A DNA stretch of 64,000 nucleotides, taken from NCBI GenBank assembly GCA_963680875.1, contig OY804578.1, positions 97,679,689 through 97,743,688 on the forward strand, written 5' to 3'. Source of the DNA: Bathymodiolus brooksi (lineage: Eukaryota > Mollusca > Bivalvia > Mytilida > Modiolidae). Shown here piece after piece: positions 11,851 to 25,194 of this stretch. Made by a program: the position numbers and the translations under genes. A model generated the notes under the pieces. That model was not told the DNA's origin. It saw only the letters and a list, made by a program, of their open reading frames with translations, and searched no databases. Within the stretch, counting starts at the first letter, position 1; the number at the start of each line of letters is the position of its first letter.

Positions 11851-12559
11851 AATGTTGTTAAACCACGCTAAACACTCGCGAATGTGCACATAATTTCTTA
11901 GAGATGAGTCATGAGTACTTTTTTACATAAAAATTAGTCAGTTTTTGAGAATGCCTGATCATTTACCTTTCTTATGATTTATTTCTTTTTTTTAAATACG
12001 AAAATATTTGACCTGACCTTAGTTATTTTTGAGTTCATGTCATATCGCTAAGATTTACACAACGCTGTACAGAAACTGCTGTTTTCTCTACGAATAAAAA
12101 TAAACGTACTTTTAACATTTCGATTAGATTGTAAACAAACATTCTGACATTCCTTTCTATTTAGAAACATCAGATTATATTTAGATACAGATGAGGGTAA
12201 CCATGGATTACTCGATAAGAATGGAATTATATATATATATTTATATATTTTCAATCTGAAGCAAAAATAAAAGATGATCTGTGTCGGAGACGTACATTGC
12301 ATTGTTTGACATCTGCAATTTGTTTGGTAGGTTGATTGATTTATGTGTTCATTACGTCATTTCAGCGTTTCTTTTCAGATTGATTTTGAGATAAATATTT
12401 AGTCATATAAATTCTCTTGTATATGAGTTTTTTTCTGTTCTCGTATATATCATCAAGATTTTTGCTTGTCCTCGTATATCTACAAGATTTTTACTTGTCA
12501 TCATATATTCCTTATACATTTTTTTGTACATACAAATACAGGTTTTTTGCAAGTTATTC
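11851..12559. other. No gene seen
   Basis: AT-rich intronic sequence with a short (TA)n run near 12230-12250. Small frames on both strands show no recognisable domain. Confidence 0.6.
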
Positions 12560-14740
12560 TATCTGTGGAAAGTCCTTTATAAAGATTGCTCATATTAACA
12601 AACATGGCCGCCATAGGCAATTCTTGTTTCTGATTGGCCGATTTAAAAAAATCTTCTCTTCTGAAACCGCTTGGCCAAATGAACCGAAACATGGTAGGAA
12701 GCACCCATGGAAGGTCCTCTATAAAGAATTCTCATTTCGTCCCGATCCGTTAACAAACATTGCCGCCACAGGCCATTCTTGTTTCTGATTGGTTGATTTC
12801 TAAAAAATCTTCTCTGAAACCGCCTGGCCAAATGAATCAAAACTTGGTAGGAAGCATCCTTGGAAGGTCCTCTATAAAGACTGCTCATTTAGTTCCGATC
12901 CGTTAACAAACATGGCCGCCACAGGCCATTCTTGTTTCTGATTGGTTGATTTCTAAAAAATCTTCTCTGAAACCGCCTGGCCAAATGAATCAAAACTTGG
13001 TAGGAAGCATCCTTGGAAGGTCCTCTATAAAGACTGCTCATTTAGTTCCGATCCGTTAACAAACATGGCTGCCACAGGCCATTCTTGTTTTTGATTGGTT
13101 TATTTATAAAAAAAATTCTCCTCTGAAACCGCTTTCCCAAATGAACTGAAATTTGGTAGGTAGCATCTATGGAAGGTCCTCTATAAAGATTGCTAATTTC
13201 ATCCCGATCCATTAACAAACATGGCCGCCACAGACAATTCTTGTTGTTGATTGGTTAATTTCTGAAAAATCTTCTCCTTTGAAAGCACTTCCCAAATGAA
13301 CTGAAATTTGGTAGAAAGCATGTATGGAAGGTCCTCTATAAAGATTGCTTATTTCGTCCCGATTCGTTAGCAAACATGGTCGCCACAGGCAATTCTTGTT
13401 TCTGATTGGTGGATTTCTAAAAATCTTCTCCTCTGAAACCACTTTACCAAATGAACCGAAACTTTGTAGGAAGCATCTATGGAAGGTCCTCTATAAAGAA
13501 TGCTCATTTCGTCCCGATTCGTTAGCAAACATGGCTGCCACAGACAATTCTTGTTTCAGATTGGTCGATTTCTAAAAATCTTCTTCCCTGAAACTGCTTA
13601 GCCAATTGAACCGAAACTTGGTAGGAAGCATCTATGGAAGGTCCTCTATAAAGATTGCTAATGTTATCCCGATCCGTTAACAAACATGGCCGCCACAGGC
13701 CATTCTTGTTTCTGATTGGTTGATTTCTAAAAAATCTTCTCTGAAACCGCCTGGCCAAATGAATCAAAACTTGGTAGGAAGCATCCTTGGAAGGTCCTCT
13801 ATAAAGACTGCTCATTTAGTTCCGATCCGTTAACAAACATGGCCGCCACAGGCCATTCTTGTTTCTGATTGGTTGATTTCTAAAAAATCTTCTCTGAAAC
13901 CGCCTGGCCAAATGAATCAAAACTTGGTAGGAAGCATCCTTGGAAGGTCCTCTATAAAGACTGCTCATTTAGTTCCGATCCGTTAACAAACATGGCTGCC
14001 ACAGGCCATTCTTGTTTTTGATTGGTTTATTTATAAAAAAAATTCTCCTCTGAAACCGCTTTCCCAAATGAACTGAAATTTGGTAGGTAGCATCTATGGA
14101 AGGTCCTCTATAAAGATTGCTAATTTCATCCCGATCCATTAACAAACATGGCCGCCACAGACAATTCTTGTTGTTGATTGGTTAATTTCTGAAAAATCTT
14201 CTCCTTTGAAAGCACTTCCCAAATGAACTGAAATTTGGTAGAAAGCATGTATGGAAGGTCCTCTATAAAGATTGCTCATTTCGTCCCGATTCGTTAGCAA
14301 ACATGGTCGCCACAGGCAATTCTTGTTTCTGATTGGTGGATTTCTAAAAATCTTCTCCTCTGAAACCACTTTACCAAATGAACCGAAACTTGGTAGGAAG
14401 CATCTATGGAAGGTCCTCTATAAAGAATGCTCATTTCGTCCCGATTCGTTAGCAAACATGGCTGCCACAGACAATTCTTGTTTCAGATTGGTCGATTTCT
14501 AAAAATCTTCTTCCCTGAAACTGCTTAGCCAATTGAACCGAAACTTGGTAGGAAGCATCTATGGAAGGTCCTCTATAAAGATTGCTAATGTTATCCCGAT
14601 CTGTTAACAAACATGGCTGCCATAGGCAATTCTTGTTTCTGGTTGGTTGATTTCTAAAAATCTTCTTCTCTGAAACTGCTTGGCCTAATGAACCGAAACT
14701 TGATGGGAAGCACCTATGGAAGGTTCTGTAATAAGTTTCC
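12560..14740 (+). repeat. 153-bp satellite array with 927-bp higher-order repeat
   Basis: About 14 units of about 153 bp, each containing AACAAACATGGCCGCCACAG, TTCTTGTTTCTGATTGGTTG, GAAACTTGGTAGGAAGCAT and GGAAGGTCCTCTATAAAGA. A block of six units is itself duplicated: sequences at 12784-13710 recur nearly unchanged 927 bp downstream (for example the frames at 13345 and 14272, and at 12888 and 13815 on the - strand). The many 60-100 codon frames on both strands are readings of the repeat and should not be annotated as genes. Confidence 0.92.
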
Positions 14741-15926
14741 TCAAAGCAAAATGAAAGGTGAGCGACACAGGTTCAGCCCACTGAGTCTCTAGTTTTATTA
14801 TATCATCGTTTTCCTGGTGTAATTAAAACTCACGCTCATATGCCTAACCCATGCAATGCCGCTTCTCTTAGCTGCATGATTTACAGTTTGTAAAATTTGT
14901 TGCAGTCATTTAGCTTGAATACTGTCCACTTGATGCTAAACACTACCAAATCAATAAATGTTTTCAAGAAATATAAGGAAAATAATACTAAAAAAGAACA
15001 CATGGCATGTGGTACACATATTCATCTCTTTAGAATGTCTCATTTTGATCTTTTACGTGAAGAAAAAAAAGAAATAATTCTAAGCGTCTACTTATTTTGC
15101 ATGCACACATATCACTCATAAGTACTTTCATTTGAAATTGTTTTAAAATTGTCAAAGTAGAATGGCGGTCAAAATACATCGATCACGTAGTTCCAAAGAT
15201 ATTACTTCCGCTGTCCCACAAATCGGACGAATTTTAAGCTCTTGTCTTTCAACGCATGATCATACTTCTAAGATCGATAAGAAAATGATTGGACTACAAA
15301 TGGAACCTCACCCGGTGTATTGTAATAATTTGGCTACAATTAATTGATAACCAGTTTTAAAATTAACCGTTGTAAGAATGTTATGTTATGCCTGTTGAGG
15401 TTTCAGGTTCAATTAACTATAAAATGTATATCTTCTTGCTACGATACATATCTACAGAGAGATAAAGAGAACATATTATACACACCTATTATGCAATATA
15501 GGTATCAAAATGATTTATATTTAACACCCGATTCGTCAGTGGGGGGAAATTACATTTTTGTAATACATGACTTTTATTTCCGGTTATCGGTTGTTCCCAG
15601 AGACGACGAATCCATAACACTACATGTATTAAAACTTCATATTTTAATCAAACAGTAGTGAAAATATTAACGGCGTATGCCATTACATGTGATAAAATTT
15701 TCAAGATTTTCATCAGAGAGGAAATTTTCAATAAAAGAACAACCCCTCAAGAAATGTCCAGGAAAATACTGCTCATACATACTACACTGCAAAATCGAGT
15801 CGTGACAGTGTGTCAATAGTGATACGAGAAATGCAAGTCCTGTGAGCTCCAATTGTTTCGATACTTCATAGTTCCGACATCACTCTATATTGACATATTG
15901 AAAGATGAGTAAGTGATTATTGTTTA
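14741..15926. other. No gene recognised
   Basis: The frames at 14897-15121, 15162-15347 and 15344-15658 (60-104 codons) show no domain or repeat signature. The one at 15162 starts MAVKIHRSRSSKDI and has mixed composition, but there is nothing to support it as an exon. Confidence 0.5.
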
Positions 15927-16293
15927 ACAGGGCCCGGGCGGCTCAACGAGTTAGGAGGGCCCGGGTGGGGCAACGAGTTAGGTAGTTGTAGGGCCCAGTT
16001 GGTTCAACGAGTTAGGTAGTTGTAGGGCCCGGGTGGCTCAATGAGTTAGGTAGTTGGATTACCTAACAACTCATACAAGCCTATCACCAATACGGCGTGG
16101 GTTCGCGCCCAGCTTTGTAAATTACAAAAAGGGTGCACTCGACTCGCAGCCGCAAGTGATACAGTTTACCAGTTACTTGCCCATGGTCGGTGGTTCTCTC
16201 CGGGTACTCCGGCTTCTTCCACCACTAAAACTGGTCGCCATGATATAGCTGAAATATTGCTGAATGTGGCGTTAAACACCAAAAATCAATCAA
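15927..16293 (+). mobile_element. SINE with tandemly multiplied tRNA-like head
   Basis: Four successive copies of the A-box segment (GGCCCGGGTGGCTCAACGAG, then TTAGGTAGTTGTA), about 27-36 bp each, occupy 15927-16060. A B-box (GTGGGTTCGCGCCC) at about 16098 follows, then the normal SINE body and tail ending in a CAATCAATC tract. TGGCTCAATGAG fits the pol III A-box pattern. This is the most complete head of this SINE family in the window and shows its tRNA origin. Confidence 0.85.
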
Positions 16294-16380
16294 TCTATTG
16301 TTTAACGACAAGTACATGGGCACTTTCGCTTCTAATTAATGGTGATGATAAGGTACTGCCGATTCCGTTCCTCAATCTAA

Positions 16381-16893
16381 CTAATCTCGTTGAGATTAGG
16401 ATTCCGAAGAAATTTTCTGTCTGTTCTTCATCCTAATCTCGTTTCAAGCCCTATCAAGGGTATTCTGGAAATTTTAAATTTGACCACCCGGTGCATTCCG
16501 ATGGATATTTTGGCATGGAAGGATATTTCCTTACCATTTACAGCGTATATCCGACAAAATAATCCAAAATCCACTTTAAGCTGACCGCCATTTTACTGAG
16601 TGGTTTTTAGAGTACTCGGAAAAAAAATAAAAATCGTAACAAGCCCCTGTGATATACGCTGTAAAAGGTAAGGAAATATCAATATTTTTGCAGATTTGAA
16701 TTAGAAAATATGTCTATTTATGAAATATTACCTGCACTTGATCTGACACAATCCGTCCATGTCAAAATATCCATCGGAATGCACTGGGTGGTCAAATTTA
16801 AAATTTCCAGAATACCCTTGATAGGGCTTGAAACGAGATTAGGATGAAGAACAGACAGAAATTTTTTTCGGAATCCTAATCTCAACGAGATTA
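16381..16893. mobile_element. Inverted-repeat MITE with 8-bp target duplication
   Basis: The left arm (16381 to about 16553) and right arm (about 16651-16893) are reverse complements over about 170 bp, starting with TAATCTCGTTGAGATTA. The right arm carries about 80 bp not present in the left. CAATCTAA stands directly outside both ends (16373-16380 and 16894-16901), the expected 8-bp target-site duplication. No transposase. An 8-bp duplication suits hAT-like mobilisation, but that is an inference. Confidence 0.88.
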
Positions 16894-16959
16894 CAATCTA
16901 ATAAGAGCAGCGGATTCGCCTGAGGTTTGCCGATTGGCCAGGCCATATGCAACATACTA

Positions 16960-17105
16960 GTACATATGTAATGAAAGTTTGCCAGTGGTATGCGGCATTG
17001 CAATGGTTTATTTAATTCCGGGGACTCTAGCTTCCTCTAACAATAAACTGACCATCACGATATAATCAAAATATTGTTGCAAGTGGCATTAAGTACACGT
17101 AACCC
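16960..17105 (+). repeat. Diverged SINE fragment
   Basis: Body and tail of the main SINE family (gtttgccagtg...ggttt...cggggactct, then caaaatattgttgcaagtggc) with many substitutions. Confidence 0.6.
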
Positions 17106-17589
17106 TATGCCATGCATAACCTAGTCCTAATTAGTTGTGGAGTATGGTTAAATATTCATTACCTATTATTATATTTTAATCTATGTGATAGATTTTCATT
17201 GGATTAAATTAGTCATGTGATGATAAAATAATTGAGATGTTTTGCCAAAATTTGCGCTGCCGGGAAACAACTCTATTGTTCCCCTCCGAACAACACCTAT
17301 TATTATACCTTACATTATATATTACATGTATGTATAAAATAAAAGTGATGTTTTTACAAAATTGATACCCCAGGGAAACATCACTGTTGTTCACCGGTCG
17401 ACAAATGTAATGTTCCATGTTTGTCCGGAAATGTATCCGTTTTTGCATTCCAGAATTACAATCTTGACCGGAATTTAAAAACACAAATATGAAGTTTATG
17501 AAAACACAAGATAAAAACACACAAATAAGTGTTTATTGCATCCAACATTATTGTAAATAGAGTTTCAGTATAATAAAACAATTATTGCC

Positions 17590-17715
17590 TGCACTTAAGG
17601 TGAACATCATAATTGTTCACCCTCAGGGTGTTGTTTTCCCGGGGGCTTTAGCCCGAGGGAAAACAATTCCCCCTCCCTCAGGGTGACAAATCTGGATGTT
17701 TCCCTACACAGAGGA
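17590..17715. repeat. Foldback repeat fragment
   Basis: It contains a palindrome (GTTTTCCCGGGGGCTTTAGC then CCGAGGGAAAAC) within larger flanking inverted pieces (caccctcagggtgttg ... ccctcagggtg). Related 'gggaaaca..ttgttc' motifs at 17260-17400 suggest a degraded, rearranged element. Confidence 0.5.
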
Positions 17716-17865
17716 CCATAATTGTATATTGTTTAGTTCTAAAGATGAGTAACAAACGTTAATCATCTCGATGATGGTCACAAATAAGTTCAGAAGTATA
17801 GATTGATCGATATCTAGATCAACCACTGACAAATGTCTGTTACTGATAACAGGTTCTACTTTGAT

Positions 17866-20800
17866 GGTGTGAAACCTATAATTAATTTCTTTAAGGTTTT
17901 CTACTAAATTTGTGTTTTTTCGAGCCTACCTGGCCATTTTATCTTAAGTTTAACCTTTCGAAGACCATACATTTTCTGAAACGTCCATGATTCCTCTACG
18001 TTCTGTCAAAATATCAGGCCATGTTTAAAGTCTTGCAGTGAAATGCCAGACTATGGAAAATACCTACTCTAAAAATAGCTCTGTCATCCCCCAGAAATTC
18101 CCTATTTATAGGTCATGCATCAAATCCTCCATATCCATATTAAAATACAACTAAATCAATCAAATTTGGGCTCAAAATAATCCTTATACATTTAACTTCA
18201 ATTATCAATTTAATTATTCCATTCCATTCAGTATTTGTCACAATACAACAAAGTGAAAGGAACTTTTTTCTTTAAAAGGGACTACTTATGTTCTTAGCTC
18301 TGATTGGTTGAATTACTGGTTTGACACCTAAAGAGCAACAAAACTTGCTTCTCCAACCCTTTATTGGCCTTATTTCTATTCCTTAGGCAATATCAACCAC
18401 AAAAAAACCTAATAAGGTATGTGGCTGTCTAATATTTGCAAGTATAAGTGTTCAAATGCAAAGGTACCCCCTTGAAGATTTTTAATGAAAACATCTCCAT
18501 TTACAGCTGTTGAGTTCAGACTGTGTAATATACCAAAACTTACCTATTCTCTTATATATTACAGTTATTAAGCTAATTTCTAACATAATAAGCAATTTCT
18601 ACACACATATATGCCTCAGTTGTATATTTAATAGCTAAATACTATGAACTGTTTACATTTAGCCCCCCCCCCCTTTTTTTGTCCCATAAAATCAGTTCAC
18701 ATCATTCTTAATTTTGTTAATTCATGCTTTAACCCCATAAATTATGTAGTTTAAGGCATAAAATAAGTTTTTGTATATAGATCTACAGTTGAAATTCCTT
18801 CTAATTCCATCAAATATGCAAAAATATGATTTATTGATATTCAAGTTTTGGAATTTCTTATGGTACAAAACTATAATTTCCCCCAAAACTCAATAAATAT
18901 ATGCTTCCACATCATTTTTTCCCACTGTTTAAGTAAGCTGGATGTTCAAATGTACTGTTACAGCCAAATAATACTCTAAAACATGAAATCCAAATTGACA
19001 ATTTGAAAAATTTACAGAAAATGCTAAGCAGTGAAAATAATTTTTCTGGGATCACTTAAATTATCAGGTTTTTACTACATAATTTTCAATTAAAACTGCT
19101 CTCTATAGCCTTATATTATTTTATGAGTACATTGTACATGTATTCTAACTGAAACTATCAAAATTTACCAGGAAAAAATTGTAGGATTGAAAAAAATCCA
19201 ATCATGATATCGCCATATTCTATATTTGAAGTCAACAAACTGGTGCATGAAGAAATTTTAAAAATTCTTAATATCAACCATATTTTCAATATTATATGCC
19301 CTTCTACTGCAAAAACACATTCAATAACATATTCCCAATAATTATAAAGTCATAAATAAAAATAAAATGAGTTGCAATACCCTCTGTCCATGTATATCCA
19401 GTGTTTTGGAGCTATATTCCAAAATATTACATAACATGCATTTTGACCATGTAATCTGACACCACAATGCATTTTGTAACATTTTTGTATGAAAAATGTC
19501 ACTCTGTGTCTGTTGTGACATTATTAGGCTAATTTGAACATGATAGCAACAAAAGTTCAAATTGATGTTTTTTAACTTAAGGTGTGAAACCTATAATTAA
19601 TTTCTTTATGGTTTTCTACTAAATTTGTGTTTTTTCGAGCCTACCTGGCCATTTTATCTTAAGTTTAACCTTTCGAAGACCATACATTTTCTGAAACATC
19701 CATGATTCCTCTACGTTCTGTCAAAATATCAGGCCATGTTTAAAGTCTTGCAGTGAAATGCCAGGCTATGGAAAATACCTACTCTAAAAATAGCTCTGTC
19801 ATCCCCCAGAAATTCCCTATTTATAGGTTATGCATCAAATCCTCCATATCCATATTAAAATACAACTAAATCAATCAAATTTGGGCTCAAAATAATCCTT
19901 ATACATTTAACTTCAATTATCAATTTAATTATTCCATTCCATTCAGTATTTGTCACAATACAACAAAGTGAAAGGAACTTTTTTCTTTAAAAGGGACTAC
20001 TTATGTTCTTAGCTCTGATTGGTTGAATTACTGGTTTGACACCTAAAGAGCAACAAAACTTGCTTCTCCAACCCTTTATTGGCCTTATTTCTATTCCTTA
20101 GGCAATATCAACCACAAAAAAACCTCATAAGGTATGTGGCTGTCTAATATTTGCAAGTATAAGTGTTCAAATGCAAAGGTACCCCCTTGAAGATTTTTAA
20201 TGAAAACATCTCCATTTACAGCTGTTGAGTTCAGACTGTGTAATATACCAAAACTTACCTATTCTCTTATATATTACAGTTATTAAGCTAATTTCTAACA
20301 TAATAAGCAATTTCTACACACATATATGCCTCAGTTGTATATTTAATAGCTAAATACTATGAAATGTTTACATTTAGCCCCCCCCTTTTTTTGTCCCATA
20401 AAATCAGTTCACATCATTCTTAATTTTGTTAATTCATGCTTTAACCCCATAAATTATGTAGTTTAAGGCATAAAATAAGTTTTTGTATATAGATCTACAG
20501 TTGAAATTCCTTCTAATTCCATCAAATATGCAAAAATATGATTTATTGATATTCAAGTTTTGGAATTTCTTATGGTACAAAACTATAATTTCCCCCAAAA
20601 CTCAATAAATATATGCTTCCACATCATTTTTTCCCACTGTTTAAGTAAGCTGGATGTTCAAATGTACTGTTACAGCCAAATAATACTCTAAAACATGAAA
20701 TCCAAATTGACAATTTGAAAAATTTACAGAAAATGCTAAGCAGTGAAAATAATTTTTCTGGGATCACTTAAATTATCAGGTTTTTACTACATAATTTTCA

Positions 20801-22295
20801 ATTAAAACTGCTCTCTATAGCCTTATATTATTTTATGAGTACATTGTACATGTATTCTAACTGAAACTATCAAAATTTACCAGGAAAAAATTGTAGGATT
20901 GAAAAAAATCCAATCATGATATCGCCATATTCTATATTTGAAGTCAACAAACTGGTGCATGAAGAAATTTTAAAAATTCTTAATATCAACCATATTTTCA
21001 ATATTATATGCCCTTCTACTGCAAAAACACATTCAATAACATATTCCCAATAATTATAAAGTCATAAATAAAAATAAAATGAGTTGCAATACCCTCTGTC
21101 CATGTATATCCAGTGTTTGGGAGCTATATTCCAAAATATTACATAACATGCATTTTGACCATGTAATCTGACACCACAATGCATTTTGTAACATTTTTGT
21201 ATGAAAAATGTCACTCTGTGTCTGTTGTGACATTATTAGGCTAATTTGAACATGATAGCAACAAAAGTTCAAATTGATGTTTTTTAACTTAAGGTGTGAA
21301 ACCTATAATTAATTTCTTTATGGTTTTCTACTAAATTTGTGTTTTTTCGAGCCTACCTGGCCATTTTATCTTAAGTTTAACCTTTCGAAGACCATACATT
21401 TTCTGAAACATCCATGATTCCTCTACGTTCTGTCAAAATATCAGGCCATGTTTAAAGTCTTGCAGTGAAATGCCAGGCTATGGAAAATACCTACTCTAAA
21501 AATAGCTCTGTCATCCCCCAGAAATTCCCTATTTATAGGTTATGCATCAAATCCTCCATATCCATATTAAAATACAACTAAATCAATCAAATTTGGGCTC
21601 AAAATAATCCTTATACATTTAACTTCAATTATCAATTTAATTATTCCATTCCATTCAGTATTTGTCACAATACAACAAAGTGAAAGGAACTTTTTTCTTT
21701 AAAAGGGACTACTTATGTTCTTAGCTCTGATTGGTTGAATTACTGGTTTGACACCTAAAGAGCAACAAAACTTGCTTCTCCAACCCTTTATTGGCCTTAT
21801 TTCTATTCCTTAGGCAATATCAACCACAAAAAAACCTCATAAGGTATGTGGCTGTCTAATATTTGCAAGTATAAGTGTTCAAATGCAAAGGTACCCCCTT
21901 GAAGATTTTTAATGGAAACATCTCCATTTACAGCTGTTGAGTTCAGACTGTGTAATATACCAAAACTTACCTATTCTCTTATATATTACAGTTATTAAGC
22001 TAATTTCTAACATAATAAGCAATTTCTACACACATATATGCCTCAGTTGTATATTTAATAGCTAAATACTATGAACTGTTTACATTTAGCCCCCCCCCCC
22101 CTTTTTTTGTCCCATAAAATCAGTTCACATCATTCTTAATTTTGTTAATTCATGCTTTAACCCCATAAATTATGTAGTTTAAGGCATAAAATAAGTTTTT
22201 GTATATAGATCTACAGTTGAAATTCCTTCTAATTCCATCAAATATGCAAAAATATGTTCTTAGCTCTGATTGGTTGAATTACTGGTTTGACACCT
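17866..22295 (+). repeat. Three tandem 1.71-kb units (third truncated)
   Basis: Units start with GGTGTGAAACCTATAATTAA at 17866, 19581 and 21293, so the periods are 1715 and 1712 bp. Copies are almost identical. The C tract inside varies (11, 8 and 12 C). Units 2 and 3 share variants absent from unit 1 (for example aaacAtcc, taggTtatg, ccagGctat, cctCataagg). The third unit breaks after about 960 bp at AAAATATG and jumps back to an internal unit segment (TTCTTAGCTCTGATTGGTTG) for about 40 bp, with TATG shared at the joint. No open frame exceeds about 75 codons and no gene is recognised. It lies inside the SLC6 intron. Confidence 0.95.
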
Positions 22296-24401
22296 GATGT
22301 GCGAACACCGGTGCCAAGACAGTATATATATAAACAAAAATAAAACATAAATTCAAAATCAGAGGCGGATGCAGGATTTTATATAAGAGAAGGTGGATAT
22401 TTTGTAGACGAGGAGTATACGATCCCAATTAAACAACAAGCGATCGGCAGCCGATTTTTTGCAAGAGGCCCACGCCAGGTGTGTCCCCGTCCGAATCCAC
22501 ACTCGGAGACTAATGTAATAAAACACCTTAGTGTAACACTTTTACATTAAGTTAACATGCATGTGTTAATTGTTACATAATGTAATAGATTTTTTTTTAT
22601 TGTAAAAGATATTACATTAAGCATCTACGTTACAGGTGATATCCAAATTGATGATATCACTGGTGGATGATTGCCTCACTAAATGATATTAAAAAGGGGG
22701 TCAAGATGGTAGTGAATGTATAACTAAGGGTCAGTAATCGAGTGAGTTCAAAGGAATGAATGGAAACATCAGCTGCTTAAAAGTAGAAATGTATGATCAT
22801 TTTGCACATTATACAATCTTTGAGCATTTGGGGTCTTATTTTGTTTTAATGAGGATGTATATGTTTCGTTGAAATATACATAACCTTACCAGAATTCGAC
22901 ACGTACCATCTACTCGAAGTAACAGTGTTCACACAAAGAAGTTCGATTGTATGAAACAAGTGCAGGCATGACCAAGACAAATCACCACAAACACATATTG
23001 CAAACATGGTACCCCGACCGGGTTTCAGGCTTACAAGTGTGACAACTTGCTGCAGTCTGATTGAAATCAAATCTCTTACTTTCTCCCCTTACTGATAAGT
23101 CGCTGCATGGGTGATCTGAGGAAACCCAATTACCGGTCATATGCGAGTTAGCAACGAACAGACGACGGACAAAAGTTGACCAGAAGACATTCGGTTTTAT
23201 CTGGAGTGAGATAAAGTCTACTAGAAGAAAAATTCGGTTTGATTACATTGTATTCTAATTTTAAATTAGAAATTTTAACATTAACAAAAGTGTGGAAAAC
23301 TTTCAACTCTGGGGCAGGGAGTGAGGAACAGAAGGGCAGTACTTAGTGGTGAACAGAAAACCTGGCCTGATCCTTCAATTAGAGATGTATTTCTTTTTTT
23401 ATTTATCTTACTTCAAATGGCATTTGAAAACAATTAGGAATTTGCTGTTTGTTTTGGTCACGCCTGGATTCATATTGTAGTTAACAATTGCTGCCTGGTT
23501 ACTTAATTTTTATCATAATACACGTGTTTCCGGTCAAATACTGCACTATAGGGACCCCCAGATGTTTGATATGTTTATCAATTCCGTCATGTTAACATTT
23601 TACAACCTTGATACAAAGCATCCATCTGGTATTCATTTATATTTCGAGCATCATTATTTCTATGCACTTAATCAAATTGTTTTGGTACATCCGGGTCACA
23701 GATATTCAGATAACGGTCTCGAATTTCGTAGAATGTGACGCAGTCAAGTTTATATTTTAATGTGTGGATCTAATTCCAAACACAGTTATGGTAATTTAAC
23801 AAAAAATAATTGAAGAATGCGTCCATAGCACACGAATGTTGCTATATTTAAAGTGACATTGTAACATAAATACGCATTTTTCCTTTGATGTTTTTATGCA
23901 GTAATCAACTTAAAAATAGTGAACTTTTACAAACCATGGTCTAACATGAAGATCTTGATGTTATTCCATGATTTTGCGGACCTCGACGAAAGCACCCAAT
24001 ATTGATTTCTGTTAATATAACCGTAAAGTGTTTTAGTGTGCCTGGATTGAATACCAATTTTAAATGAACATTTTTACAAATTTTATTAAAACTGAAGCGA
24101 ACATTTTTTACACTGAAGAAATTTTTTTAAAACCTTTTAAGCTGAACTGATCATTCTGTTTTCTTTTACTTACTATGTAAAAATTGCATAGAATCGAGTT
24201 CTCACAGTGTACATATAAACACATTATTGCACGCATTGGTGGATGCACACATTTTTAAATGCAGCACAACTTTTAGTGGGTGCGGGTGTATATAATGTTT
24301 TTACCACTATCCTGCCGTAATACGCAGGAGTAGGCCGACATAAAAGAACATACAAGAACGGCGGTCCATACCTGAAGAAAGAAGAAAGAAAGTTACAAAC
24401 C
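22296..24401. other. No gene recognised
   Basis: 22362-22385 has 'gaggcggatgcaggatt', a phrase that also closes the repeat at 31023-31265 in reverse. 22515-22640 is rich in TTACATTA and TGTAATA words that can pair with each other. The rest is AT-rich, with frames of at most 74 codons and no motif. Confidence 0.5.
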
Positions 24402-24502
24402 ATATATACCATGGATCTTACTCATGAACTTATTTAAACCAATTCATCCTTCGGATTCGTTGGTTTAAATAAGTTAATTCGTAAGATCCATGGTATATAT
24501 AC
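24402..24502. repeat. Perfect-looking hairpin element (about 100 bp)
   Basis: The arms read TATATACCATGGATCTTAC and its reverse complement GTAAGATCCATGGTATATA. The inner arms pair as CTTATTTAAACCAA with TTGGTTTAAATAAG around a short CATCCTTCGGAT loop. Too short for a coding element; likely a MITE or the stem of one. Confidence 0.8.
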
Positions 24503-24978
24503 TTATCTGCCAAAATCGTAAATTTTTGTTACCCATAACAACTATCAGATATGATTGATGCCTTAGCTTAATAAAACGTGTTTCTGTAACTTATAAATGT
24601 TATGAAATGTACGCGCATCGGGGAAAAAAGGTGCAACTGCTCGTGTTTTGAGATCGATCAAGAAATGGATGCCATCTTATTAATTATCGACATTGTTTAC
24701 GGGGTTTGCCGAATCGTCATTAAATCAGTACAACAACTTCTTATTTCTTATTTTCTCTGAATCTGTTTTTAGTCATCGTTAATTACGGATAAAGAACCAT
24801 AAGCGACAGAATACAAATTATTCGTTTTTACCTGTCACTAGTAAGGTCAGTTGCATACGGAGAAAGCGAGGTCAAATTATTTGCTTGCAAGGAAATAATA
24901 AATCGATGCGGGTAATTTTCGTTCTCAAAAGGGGAAAAGTGGTACGATAAGCTGTTTAATGTGAAATATTTACCTTTA

Positions 24979-25059
24979 TTTCATCATTTTAAAGCTATTT
25001 ATCAATTTCCAAAAGATATAATTTTTTTGGTCAAAATCTTAGCTAATGCCGCTTTAAAT
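24979..25059 (+). repeat. Dispersed repeat, copy 2 of 2
   Basis: Same sequence as the first 80 bases of the window, with a handful of changes. Confidence 0.7.
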
Positions 25060-25194
25060 GGTTCATAGTAATACATTATTTTGAGGCCTGAGAGCTTAAT
25101 AATCATTGCAGAGATCTAGAACTCCTGCACATATTATTACGCGTTACTTGCAATGATTATTTTTTTTTATAATTAAACACATAACTAATGAAAA

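Noticed and set aside
12417..14502. Several 60-120 codon frames on both strands as paralogous small genes
   Set aside because: They repeat with the 153-bp and 927-bp satellite periods and appear on both strands at the same place.
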